Origin: Zhongshania aliphaticivorans
GTDB taxonomy: Bacteria > Pseudomonadota > Gammaproteobacteria > Pseudomonadales > Spongiibacteraceae
Length of the DNA stretch: 64,000 bases
NCBI RefSeq assembly: GCF_902705855.1
Contig: NZ_CACSIJ010000001.1
Location: forward strand, 513,629 to 577,628
Direction: 5' to 3'
Shown here: positions 56,425 to 64,000 of the stretch, piece by piece
Position numbering within the stretch: the stretch's first letter is position 1
Layout: each line of letters begins with the position of its first letter
Position numbers and translations under genes: made by a program
Notes under the pieces: generated by a model
What the model saw: the letters and a program-made list of their open reading frames with translations, nothing else
Told to the model about the DNA's origin: nothing
Databases searched by the model: none

Positions 56425-56516
56425 TGGCGGAGAAGGAGGGATTCGAACCCTCGATGCAGGATTAACCGCATACTCCCTTAGCAGGGGAGCGCCTTCAGCC
56501 ACTCGGCCACCTCTCC
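56425..56516 (-). tRNA. tRNA-Ser (anticodon GCT)
   Basis: A 92-nt class II tRNA on the minus strand with encoded CCA. Acceptor GGAGAGG pairs with CTTCTCC; the anticodon loop CTGCTAA gives GCT; a long variable arm (GTATGCGGTTAATCCTGCAT) is typical of Ser; the T arm contains GGTTCGAATCC. It lies downstream of csrA, as in E. coli and Pseudomonas. Confidence 0.97.
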
Positions 56517-56663
56517 GGGATGTCTCTTCTATTTAGGTTTTCCCTGTACGGGAATACACAAAAAGTAGAGCGTTAATCAACACATAGCGCTGTTTAACGA
56601 ATCGGGCGGCATGATAACACACTGAGAAAATAAGCAAAGACCTAGAGCGTCTTTTTCAGTGTA

Positions 56664-56843
56664 TTACTTGTTGCCGTCCTTCTCTGTTTGGATACGATCG
56701 TATATTTCCTCTCGGTGAACGGCGATATCTTTCGGTGCATTAACACCCAAACGAACTTGATTGCCCTTCACTCCAAGCACGGTAACAGTCACTTCATCAC
56801 CGACCATCAAAGTCTCACCAATACGACGAGTTAAAATTAACAT
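56664..56843 (-). CDS. csrA: Carbon storage regulator, RNA-binding protein
   Basis: A 59-residue global post-transcriptional regulator (RsmA/CsrA) that binds GGA motifs near ribosome-binding sites. It starts [20 protein letters not shown] and contains [30 protein letters not shown], with the RNA-binding Arg44 region (VHREE) intact. GGAG lies about 9 nt before ATG 56843; a 35-residue upstream extension was rejected. It is 76 nt after lysC. Confidence 0.97.
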   Translation of the reverse strand: MLILTRRIGETLMVGDEVTVTVLGVKGNQVRLGVNAPKDIAVHREEIYDRIQTEKDGNK

Positions 56844-56919
56844 TATGGCATCTCCTTGTAAGAGCCCACCGCCATACCCCAGTGCCAATCCATGTGCAGC
56901 AGCGCAAATAGCGTATAAA

Positions 56920-58149
56920 TTAAATACTAGGCTCCGAATCCAAATCAAACGCTGTGTGCAGCGAACGAACGGCTAGCTCCAAATATTTCTCATCAATTAC
57001 CACCGAAATTTTAATTTCCGATGTCGTAATCAATTGAATGTTGATCGACTCCTCCGCCAGAGTTTTAAACATTTTGCTGGCAATACCAGCATGGGAGCGC
57101 ATTCCTACGCCGACCAAAGATACTTTGGCAATTTTGTCATCAGTTTTGACTTCTCGCGCGCCCGTTTGTTTCACCAGATTACGCACAATGGCTTCAGTCT
57201 TTGCCATATCGCCACGACTCACCGTAAAAGTAAGATCAGTGGTGTTGTCTTCTGCGACGTTTTGAACAATCACGTCAACTTCTATATTGGCGTCGCTCAC
57301 CGGCCCAAGAATTTGGTAAGCCAAACCTGGGGTATCAGGTACGCCTAAAACTGTTATCTTTGCTTCATCACGGGTGAAAGCAATACCCGAAATCGCCGGG
57401 TTTTCCATATCCGATTGTTCCTCTAAGCTAATCAATGTGCCTGGGCCGTCTTGAAAGGCGTGTAGTACCCTTAAAGGTACATTGTACTTTCCAGCAAACT
57501 CCACCGAGCGAATTTGTAAAACCTTTGACCCCAAGCTGGCCATTTCCAGCATTTCTTCAAAGGTAATACGATCCAACCTGCGCGCCTTACTCACAACCCG
57601 TGGATCCGTGGTATATACGCCATCCACATCGGTGTAAATTTGACACTCATCTGCCTTTAAAGCAGCGGCTAGTGCTACGCCGGTAGTATCTGAACCACCG
57701 CGGCCTAAGGTAGTAATATTGCCGTTTTCATCCACTCCCTGAAAACCTGCAACCACAACCACATTGCCAGCAGCTAAATCTTCTCGGATCTTTGCATCGT
57801 CGATATCTCTGATCCGCGCTTTAGTATGCGCCTCATCAGTTAATATCCGTACCTGCGTTCCAGTATACGACTTAGCCCCTTGCCCTAGATCATGCAATGC
57901 CATACACAGCAGCGATATAGTGACCTGCTCGCCAGTAGACACCAGCACATCCATCTCGCGCGGGGTTGGCACAGCTTGCATGGCTTTAGCCAAATCGATT
58001 AAACGATTAGTCTCGCCGCTCATTGCCGACACAACAACAATAATGTCGTGTCCCTGCTCACGAAAGCCAGCTACCTTCTTGGCTACGGCCTTGATTCGCT
58101 CGACAGTCCCTACCGAGGTACCACCAAATTTTTGAACTATAAGACTCAT
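56920..58149 (-). CDS. lysC: Aspartate kinase
   Basis: A 409-residue monofunctional aspartokinase, the first step towards Lys, Met, Thr and diaminopimelate. The kinase domain starts [20 protein letters not shown] and includes [18 protein letters not shown] and [13 protein letters not shown]. Two ACT domains (about 265-409) include [20 protein letters not shown] and [18 protein letters not shown] for feedback control. An internal Met start ([11 protein letters not shown]) could give the separate beta subunit known in some relatives. It is between alaS and csrA. Confidence 0.97.
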   Translation of the reverse strand: MSLIVQKFGGTSVGTVERIKAVAKKVAGFREQGHDIIVVVSAMSGETNRLIDLAKAMQAVPTPREMDVLVSTGEQVTISLLCMALHDLGQGAKSYTGTQVRILTDEAHTKARIRDIDDAKIREDLAAGNVVVVAGFQGVDENGNITTLGRGGSDTTGVALAAALKADECQIYTDVDGVYTTDPRVVSKARRLDRITFEEMLEMASLGSKVLQIRSVEFAGKYNVPLRVLHAFQDGPGTLISLEEQSDMENPAISGIAFTRDEAKITVLGVPDTPGLAYQILGPVSDANIEVDVIVQNVAEDNTTDLTFTVSRGDMAKTEAIVRNLVKQTGAREVKTDDKIAKVSLVGVGMRSHAGIASKMFKTLAEESINIQLITTSEIKISVVIDEKYLELAVRSLHTAFDLDSEPSI

Positions 58150-58261
58150 GATTCGCTTCTACTTAATAAACGCCCATCGCAGAGGGCGCTCATTAAACAC
58201 CAGATCAAATTTAAAGGAAATGACTCAATGCACGCTATACGTGATTTACCTAATATCGCAC

Positions 58262-60883
58262 TTATTTTGAACGACAGTAATCCCGAGCAGCCTGCAGAGC
58301 GGCTGGAATAGCGGCACTATCCGTCCCACCACCTTGGGCCATATCGGGACGCCCGCCACCCTTGCCGCCGACCGCTTCAGCGGCCAATTTCATAATATCG
58401 CCCGCTTTAAAGCGATCGATGAGATCCTTGGTAACGCCGGCAACTAACGACACTTTCTCACCCTCATCGGCAGCAAGTAACAGCACGCCCGAACCCAGTT
58501 TATTTTTGAGTTGGTCGGCGGTGTCACGCAGTGATTTCGCGTCGGCACCATCCAGCTTGGTCACCAACACCTTTACACCGTTAATTTCTTCAACTTGAGA
58601 CATCAAGTCATTACCCGCTGAACTTGCCAATTTACCCTTCAACGCACTCAGTTCTTTTTCTAACTGCTTTTGCTGAATAAGGAGTTGCTGTACTTTATCA
58701 CCGATTTTTTCTCGGCCCGTTTTAAGCAAACCGGCCAAATTACTTAACTCATTCTCTGCATTGTCAAACGCCGTCAGTGCGGCTGCGCCGGTAACGGCCT
58801 CTATACGACGAACGCCAGCAGCAATACCAGATTCAGCGGTAATACGCATTAAACCAATGTCACCTGTACGCTGTACGTGGGTACCACCACAAAGCTCTAT
58901 GGAAAAGTCACCACCCATGCTTAAAACCCGAACACTATCGCCGTATTTCTCACCAAACAACATCATTGCGCCACGCTTGGCAGCACCGTCCATATCCATA
59001 ATTTCGGTTTGAACAGGCGTATTTAAGCGGATTTGTTGGTTTACCAAGGCTTCTATTGCCGAGAGCTCTTGCTTACTAAGCGCTTCAAAATGCGAGAAAT
59101 CGAATCGAAGGCGCTGGGAATCAACCAAGGAACCCTTCTGACCAACATGCTCCCCCAACACCTGACGCAGGGCAGCATGCAACAAATGGGTAGCGGAGTG
59201 ATTTAAAGCCGTTGCTTGGCGAACGGTATTATCCACTTCTGCAAATAGGGTTTCACCCTCCGCAACAACGCCGCTTAGTAGCACACCATGGTGCAAGTGA
59301 TGACCGCCTGACTTTTGGGTCTCACGGACTTCGAAGCGCACACCTTCCGCGCTTAGGTAGCCGCTGTCTCCTGCTTGGCCGCCGGACTCGCCATAAAATG
59401 GCGTGCTACCTAAGATGATAATGCCGGCATCACCTTCTTTTAGAGAGCTAACCCGCTGACCATCTCGTAAAATTGCCTTCACCGAGGCCAACTCAGTCAG
59501 ACTTTGATATCCAGAAAAGCTGGTTTCACCGTCTAAAGCCAGCTCATCGCTTAAATCAACTTTGAAATTAGAGGCTGAACGAGCACGAGTACGCTGCGCT
59601 TCCATTGCTGATTCAAAGCCGTCCAGATCTAAACTCAGGCCCTTTTCTCTGGCAATATCTGCGGTGAGGTCAACCGGAAAGCCATAGGTATCATAAAGCC
59701 GAAAAACGGTATCACCTGGAATCTGGCTCGCACTTAAATTTTCTAAATCTTGCTCGAGAATTTTCATGCCCTGCTCAAGGGTCTTGGCGAACTGCTCTTC
59801 CTCTTGCAGCAAGACTTTCTCGATTTGCGCCTGCCGAGCCAGTAGCTCTGGGTAAGCCTCACCCATTTCTGTAGCAAGCGGCGCTACTAGTTTATGGAAA
59901 AACGCGGCATTTGCGCCGAGTTTATTACCATGTCTAGCCGCGCGGCGAATGATCCGACGCAGCACATAGCCTCGACCTTCATTAGATGGCATAACCCCAT
60001 CTGACACCAAAAATGCACAAGAGCGAATATGGTCAGCAATAACCCGTAAGGAGGTGTGTTCCAGATCGCTGACATTCAATACGCCGGCGGTTGCGGCAAT
60101 CAGGTTTTGAAACAAATCAATTTCATAATTGCTATGCACATGCTGCATTACCGCAGATATGCGTTCCAGCCCCATACCGGTATCTACTGACGGTGCAGGA
60201 AGCGGCGCCATGGTGCCGTCGGCATCACGGTTAAACTGCATGAACACGTTGTTCCAAATTTCAATATAGCGGTCGCCATCTTCATCTGGGCTACCTGGCG
60301 GACCACCAAACACGTCTTCGCCGTGGTCGTAAAAAATTTCAGTGCAAGGGCCGCACGGGCCAGTATCGCCCATAGACCAAAAATTATCTGAAGCGTATTT
60401 ACCGCCTTTATTGTCGCCAATGCGCACCATGCGCTCAGCAGGAACACCCACTTCCTCGTTCCAAATCTGATACGCCTCGTCGTCGTCGGCATACACCGTC
60501 ACCCACAACTTTTCGGCGGGAATGCCCATCCATTCAGGAGAGGTCAAAAACTCCCATGCAAATGTGATTGCGTCACGCTTGAAGTAATCGCCAAAACTGA
60601 AATTACCCAGCATTTCAAAAAAAGTATGGTGGCGGGCGGTATAACCCACATTTTCTAAATCGTTATGCTTCCCGCCGGCACGCACACAGCGCTGCGAGCT
60701 AACCGCACGAACATAGTTACGTTTTTCTCGACCCAGGAAGGCGTCTTTAAATTGCACCATTCCCGCGTTCGTAAACAACAAAGTGGGGTCATTACCCGGC
60801 ACCAGCGAACTGCTAGCTACATGGGTATGTCCTTTACCTTCAAAATACTGAATAAAGGCTTCGCGAATGGCGGCGCTTTTCAT
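58262..60883 (-). CDS. alaS: Alanine-tRNA ligase
   Basis: An 873-residue class II synthetase. The catalytic domain starts [22 protein letters not shown] and has [19 protein letters not shown] and [21 protein letters not shown]. The editing domain has the zinc-site ATHLLHAAL and [13 protein letters not shown]. The C-Ala end has the [11 protein letters not shown] motif. ATG 60883 fits the family; a 31-residue extension would translate the leader hairpins. It heads the alaS-lysC-csrA series. Confidence 0.98.
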   Translation of the reverse strand: MKSAAIREAFIQYFEGKGHTHVASSSLVPGNDPTLLFTNAGMVQFKDAFLGREKRNYVRAVSSQRCVRAGGKHNDLENVGYTARHHTFFEMLGNFSFGDYFKRDAITFAWEFLTSPEWMGIPAEKLWVTVYADDDEAYQIWNEEVGVPAERMVRIGDNKGGKYASDNFWSMGDTGPCGPCTEIFYDHGEDVFGGPPGSPDEDGDRYIEIWNNVFMQFNRDADGTMAPLPAPSVDTGMGLERISAVMQHVHSNYEIDLFQNLIAATAGVLNVSDLEHTSLRVIADHIRSCAFLVSDGVMPSNEGRGYVLRRIIRRAARHGNKLGANAAFFHKLVAPLATEMGEAYPELLARQAQIEKVLLQEEEQFAKTLEQGMKILEQDLENLSASQIPGDTVFRLYDTYGFPVDLTADIAREKGLSLDLDGFESAMEAQRTRARSASNFKVDLSDELALDGETSFSGYQSLTELASVKAILRDGQRVSSLKEGDAGIIILGSTPFYGESGGQAGDSGYLSAEGVRFEVRETQKSGGHHLHHGVLLSGVVAEGETLFAEVDNTVRQATALNHSATHLLHAALRQVLGEHVGQKGSLVDSQRLRFDFSHFEALSKQELSAIEALVNQQIRLNTPVQTEIMDMDGAAKRGAMMLFGEKYGDSVRVLSMGGDFSIELCGGTHVQRTGDIGLMRITAESGIAAGVRRIEAVTGAAALTAFDNAENELSNLAGLLKTGREKIGDKVQQLLIQQKQLEKELSALKGKLASSAGNDLMSQVEEINGVKVLVTKLDGADAKSLRDTADQLKNKLGSGVLLLAADEGEKVSLVAGVTKDLIDRFKAGDIMKLAAEAVGGKGGGRPDMAQGGGTDSAAIPAALQAARDYCRSK

Positions 60884-60914
60884 TGAAACTCTCTCACTCC
60901 GTGGGCTCTTGTCG

Positions 60915-60964
60915 GTGGCTGATAAGATGCTAAACAGCCACTCGCCACAGCCTAAGCCGTGGCG
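60915..60964 (-). promoter_or_regulatory. alaS leader with two tandem hairpins
   Basis: Two adjacent inverted repeats lie in the alaS leader: GTGGCTG/CAGCCAC (60915-60941) and CGCCAC/GTGGCG (60943-60964). Neither is followed by a T-run in the minus direction, so they are not terminators. E. coli AlaRS represses its own gene at palindromic DNA beside the promoter, which makes autoregulation a reasonable guess here. Confidence 0.5.
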
Positions 60965-60975
60965 AAAAAACGCCA

Positions 60976-60981
60976 AGTATA
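60976..60981 (-). promoter_or_regulatory. Candidate alaS -10 box
   Basis: TATACT on the minus strand, followed by TGGCG, about 95 nt upstream of alaS. The -35 region at 17-18 bp (GATACA) is a poor match. Transcripts would begin just before the tandem hairpins. Confidence 0.4.
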
Positions 60982-61065
60982 TCGAAATTGCGGGAACTTG
61001 TATCTGACTTGAACTGTTTACGACGCTATGCGACGCAAGAAATCTACGCCAACAGGAAGTTGGCT

Positions 61066-61251
61066 CTAACCAAGTTTTTCATCCGTCGTCAGAACACGTG
61101 CTTCTGACTCCAGCATCACCGGAATACCATCGCGAATTGGGTAGGCAAGACCGCTGGCGCGGCACACTAATTCACTGCGCTGCTCATCATAATCTAATGG
61201 TGCCTTGCTAACAGGGCAAACCAGTATTTCTAGTAGTTTTTTATCTATCAT
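61066..61251 (-). CDS. Trm112/YcaR-family small zinc-ribbon-like protein
   Basis: A 61-residue protein: [21 protein letters not shown], then [20 protein letters not shown], the Trm112/YcaR signature. One Cys of each expected pair is replaced (CPVS, CRAS), so a full four-Cys zinc site is lacking, as in many bacterial members. Eukaryotic Trm112 stabilises methyltransferases; the bacterial role is not established. In relatives it lies between lpxK and kdsB, but here neither is adjacent. Confidence 0.9.
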   Translation of the reverse strand: MIDKKLLEILVCPVSKAPLDYDEQRSELVCRASGLAYPIRDGIPVMLESEARVLTTDEKLG

Positions 61252-61330
61252 TAGTTTTTATGCACTCAAAAATCATTGTTTTTAACGCCTTAGGCGCCAC
61301 TGCGGCCCACTCTTGCCAATGCACTAATAC

Positions 61331-62149
61331 TTAATGCTCAGGCATCGGCCCAATTATTAAGGCAGGGTCAAGACGTCGATCAGCCCAATTAATACGCCAG
61401 TCCAAATGCGGCCCTGTCGCGCGTCCCGTCGCCCCAACCTCGGCTATGGGGTCACCCTGCCTAACAAGCTGCCCCTCTTCCACCAATATCCGACTAAGAT
61501 GAATAAAGGTCGAGGACACACCTAGACCATGATCAATAATCAGGGTGCCACCGGAATAAAACATATCGGGGTAGGCTAAGGTCACCACCCCATCAATGGG
61601 CGCAGCAACCAGTGTGCCGGTAGGTGCGGCAATATCCAAACCGTAATGTGGCCGACCAGGGCTGCCATTATAGACACGCTGGCTGCCGAATACACCCGTG
61701 ATCGGCCCCAGCAAAGGCCATTTAAACTCTTTGATAAAATCTTGCCTAGCGGAAAACTCACTGCGCGCCTTGCTAACTAATGCGCCCTCCCGACGAATGC
61801 GCTCAAGCACGCTGGCGGGGGGAGTAACGGTCTTTTGTGGCACACCGTTTACACGCTGAACGTCATAGCTGCGCTGTGTGATATCGAGCCGCTGCCCGAC
61901 ACACTCACCTGTCGAACTGCAAATTTTTAAGGCCGACACTGGCCCTGCATCGCGATCAAAGCCGGCCACAAATAAGCCATTGTCGGCAATGTGTATCGAT
62001 TTGCCATCCAAGCTGACGGTACTACTTGGCGCTACCGTCGCCCAGATCAAACCGCCTTGTTGTAAGCTGCCCTGCAATTCAATATCAGCATAAACCCCTG
62101 CAGTAAACCCCAGCGTAGCAACACAGCTTACAAACCATTTTTTCATCAT
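61331..62149 (-). CDS. M23-family (LytM) peptidoglycan endopeptidase
   Basis: A 272-residue secreted protein with a signal peptide (MKKWFVSCVATLGFTAGVYA), an N-terminal beta domain (about 22-110) and a C-terminal LytM domain (about 150-265). The zinc ligands are visible: HYGLDIAAP (HxxxD) and GPHLDWRINW; a further catalytic His is in STFIHLSR. The active site is complete, so it should cut peptide cross-links rather than be an EnvC-type activator. A doubled Met at the start leaves a one-codon ambiguity. It is monocistronic. Confidence 0.92.
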   Translation of the reverse strand: MMKKWFVSCVATLGFTAGVYADIELQGSLQQGGLIWATVAPSSTVSLDGKSIHIADNGLFVAGFDRDAGPVSALKICSSTGECVGQRLDITQRSYDVQRVNGVPQKTVTPPASVLERIRREGALVSKARSEFSARQDFIKEFKWPLLGPITGVFGSQRVYNGSPGRPHYGLDIAAPTGTLVAAPIDGVVTLAYPDMFYSGGTLIIDHGLGVSSTFIHLSRILVEEGQLVRQGDPIAEVGATGRATGPHLDWRINWADRRLDPALIIGPMPEH

Positions 62150-62369
62150 TTGCTATCCTCTAATTACAAACGCTACGCTACCATACCCGGCTGTCGTTCC
62201 AAACAGTGAAATTAAGAGAACGACGCGAGTAACACCAAGGCAAAGCAGTGGCGGTGGCAGCTGCTGCGTTTGCCGTAATTAGCACGCATTTTACGCATCT
62301 TCTTAGCGCTGTGTTGGCAAGGCGCTACCTTTATGCTGAACTCTATAAATACAATCTGACACCCATACC

Positions 62370-62870
62370 ATGACTCGCTACCGCCCACCTCGCCCCAAAG
62401 GCTCTTGCTACATTACTCCAGAGGGAGAAAAAGCCCTCCGAGAGGAACTCCGTCAACTTTGGAAAATTGAACGTCCACAGGTTACCGCCACCGTGCATGA
62501 AGCCGCAAAAAACGGCGATCGCTCAGAGAACGGCGATTATATCTATGGCAAACGCCGACTGAGAGAAATAGATAGCCGAGTTCGGTTTCTGACCAAGCGT
62601 CTAGACGAACTTATCGTAGTGGCAGAAACACCCAAAGAGCAAAGCAAAGTCTACTTCGGCGCTTGGGTCACAGTCGAAAATGATGACGAAGAGCAATGTG
62701 AATACCGTATCGTCGGCCCCGATGAATTTGATCTAAGCCAATATAAACTTTCAATGGACTCCCCCCTCGCCAAGGCCATGCTTGGCAAGCGATTGGACGA
62801 CGAAGTCATTGTGGCAACCCCCAAAGGCACGCAAAGCTACTACATTATCGGTATCCGCTACGGTAACTGA
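62370..62870 (+). CDS. greB: Transcript cleavage factor GreB
   Basis: A 166-residue GreA/GreB-family factor that rescues backtracked RNA polymerase. The N-terminal coiled coil (about 14-85) has the catalytic acidic tip GDRSENGDYIYGKRRLREIDSRV, and the C-terminal FKBP-like domain includes YRIVGPDEFDLSQYKLSMDSPLAKAMLGK. The IYGKRRLREID stretch favours GreB over GreA. It stands alone. Confidence 0.96.
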   Translation: MTRYRPPRPKGSCYITPEGEKALREELRQLWKIERPQVTATVHEAAKNGDRSENGDYIYGKRRLREIDSRVRFLTKRLDELIVVAETPKEQSKVYFGAWVTVENDDEEQCEYRIVGPDEFDLSQYKLSMDSPLAKAMLGKRLDDEVIVATPKGTQSYYIIGIRYGN

Positions 62871-62977
62871 TCATCGATCAAACCCCGTATAGCGATCTGA
62901 GGGCCGGTAGAGATCGTCATACACATAGCCTATCATTGGCGCCAAACACGATTACGCCACTAACGAGAGAATGCACT

Positions 62978-64000
62978 ATGCTGCTGCTATCACTGATCTG
63001 GGCTTGGACGGCATGGAACGTCTATCGGCCTCATAAATCTGCACCAGAAATACTGGGGGTATTCAGCTTTATTTTTGGTTTTATCACTGGCGAGCTGGCG
63101 CTGCACGTCATCGCGGTGGAGTTTGGCCTTACGCTGCTCATCATAATATTTGGTGAGTTAAGTGGCCTTGGCGATGCGCTAGGACTCGCGATAGCACTTT
63201 GTAGCTGGATCGCCATCGCAATTTTCTACTTTAGAGCACAACGCGCCGACCCCATCATGGCGCAAGCTGTTCGCTACGCTCTGCAATTGACGCCTGAGCA
63301 AGTGCTAAACACCGAAAACGCCACATTGATTGAGCCCGACGCAAAGCGGCTAGCAAAGCCTTTTGCTTACAAACTACCCAATGTGCGCCGTGTTAAAAAC
63401 ATCGAATACTCCCGCGTCGATGGCCGCTCATTGCGGGTAGATATTTATCATCGCGATGATCTACCCCAAAACGCGCCCGTCTTGTTCCAAATGCACGGCG
63501 GCGCATGGTTAGAAAACCTTGGTAGTAAAAATGAACAGGCGCTGCCCCTCATGTACCAAATGGCGGCAAACGGCTGGGTCTGCGTTGCAGTAGAATATCG
63601 GCTAAGCCCCAGCTCTACGTTTCCAGACCATATCATCGACTGCAAACGCGCCCTGCACTGGATCAAAGAAAATATCGGCAAATATGGCGGCAACCCTGAC
63701 TTTATCGCGGCGACAGGTGGTTCGGCAGGCGGGCATTTATCCTGTTTATTAGCCCTAAGTGCTAACGCGCCAGAATTCCAGCCCGGCTTTGAAGCTGCAG
63801 ATACCACTGTTCAGGCCTGTATACCTTTCTACGGCGTTTACGATTTTCTTAACAGCCAAGGCCAGCGCAACAGCGAATCCCTGAGTCAGTGGGTATCTGC
63901 CAAAGTACTTAAAAAAACCCGCGCCGAATCACCCGAATTATGGCGTCAGGCATCACCGCTATACTGGGTACATAAAGATGCTCCGCCATTTTTAATTATT
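62978..64000 (+). CDS. Membrane-anchored alpha/beta hydrolase, C-terminus beyond window
   Basis: A hydrolase with at least 341 residues visible. Three or four hydrophobic segments occupy about residues 1-88 (ILGVFSFIFGFITGELALHV; LTLLIIIFGELSGLG; LAIALCSWIAIAIFYF). The catalytic domain then shows the oxyanion-hole motif QMHGGAW and the nucleophile elbow TGGSAGGH, typical of the hormone-sensitive-lipase/carboxylesterase group. The Asp and His of the triad should lie past 64000. ATG 62978 follows GAGAGAATGC; a second ATG 7 nt earlier is out of frame. A membrane-bound esterase/lipase of this type is common in lipid- or alkane-degrading marine bacteria; the substrate is unknown. Confidence 0.85.
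   Translation, partial: MLLLSLIWAWTAWNVYRPHKSAPEILGVFSFIFGFITGELALHVIAVEFGLTLLIIIFGELSGLGDALGLAIALCSWIAIAIFYFRAQRADPIMAQAVRYALQLTPEQVLNTENATLIEPDAKRLAKPFAYKLPNVRRVKNIEYSRVDGRSLRVDIYHRDDLPQNAPVLFQMHGGAWLENLGSKNEQALPLMYQMAANGWVCVAVEYRLSPSSTFPDHIIDCKRALHWIKENIGKYGGNPDFIAATGGSAGGHLSCLLALSANAPEFQPGFEAADTTVQACIPFYGVYDFLNSQGQRNSESLSQWVSAKVLKKTRAESPELWRQASPLYWVHKDAPPFLII

Noticed and set aside
56351..56536. Plus-strand 61-residue ORF containing GGEGGIRTLDAGLTAYSLSRGA
   Set aside because: This is the familiar artefact of translating the opposite strand of tRNA-Ser; it lies across the tRNA and its terminator.
58150..58261. Lysine riboswitch upstream of lysC
   Set aside because: The alaS-lysC spacer is about 110 nt, too short for the aptamer, and shows no matching structure.

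Overview
This window looks like the chromosome of a gammaproteobacterium from the Pseudomonadales/Cellvibrionales side of the class, possibly a marine Spongiibacteraceae-type organism; that family-level guess is weak. The evidence is gene order. The blocks thrS-infC-rpmI-rplT-pheS-pheT-ihfA-merR-tRNA-Pro, gyrA-serC-pheA-hisC-tyrA-aroA-cmk-rpsA-ihfB-lapA-lapB-pyrF, mtaD-ubiG-mupP-yciK and alaS-lysC-csrA-tRNA-Ser follow the order known in Pseudomonas. I saw no insertion sequence, prophage, CRISPR array or rRNA gene.

Layout. 1-6214: an OhrR-type peroxide regulator (cut by the window edge) overlapping a glutathione peroxidase, an orphan FliK-like/FlhB-tail pair, a TonB-like protein, and a two-component pair with a double-receiver response regulator. 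6537-14173: a large minus-strand translation operon with two visible control features, an AUU start on infC and a tRNA-Thr anticodon-arm mimic in front of thrS. 14198-17741: a DUF1488 protein, a nuclease lacking a proper start, tRNA-Val, uvrB and tRNA-Asn with its own promoter and terminator. 17891-20982: a small secreted protein, an SLC13-type permease and a DHH phosphoesterase. 21021-34761: the core operon from gyrA to pyrF, supplying aromatic amino acids and serine, nucleotides, ribosomal protein S1, IHF-beta and the LPS regulators LapAB. 35035-38538: purine salvage, ubiquinone synthesis, MurNAc-6-P recycling and an SDR. 38670-42450: an HDOD protein, an aminotransferase and an exonuclease/GIY-YIG fusion.

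42693-48503 is the main accessory region. It holds a secreted peroxidase-like protein with a DUF3080 lipoprotein, then a three-gene cassette: a RimK-type ATP-grasp ligase, a fused GNAT acetyltransferase/C39-like peptidase, and a DUF1704 (MATCAP-like) metallopeptidase. The cassette has the parts to add, acetylate and remove residues on a peptide or protein. It is the best candidate here for an undescribed system.

48638-64000: an OmpA/cupredoxin fusion, PpnP, a two-gene RND efflux operon without an outer-membrane channel, two unrecognised genes in AT-richer DNA, tRNA-Ser, csrA, lysC, alaS with a structured leader, a Trm112-like protein, an M23 peptidase, greB, and a membrane-anchored alpha/beta hydrolase running off the end.

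All assignments come from reading the sequence and recalling protein families; no database search was run.
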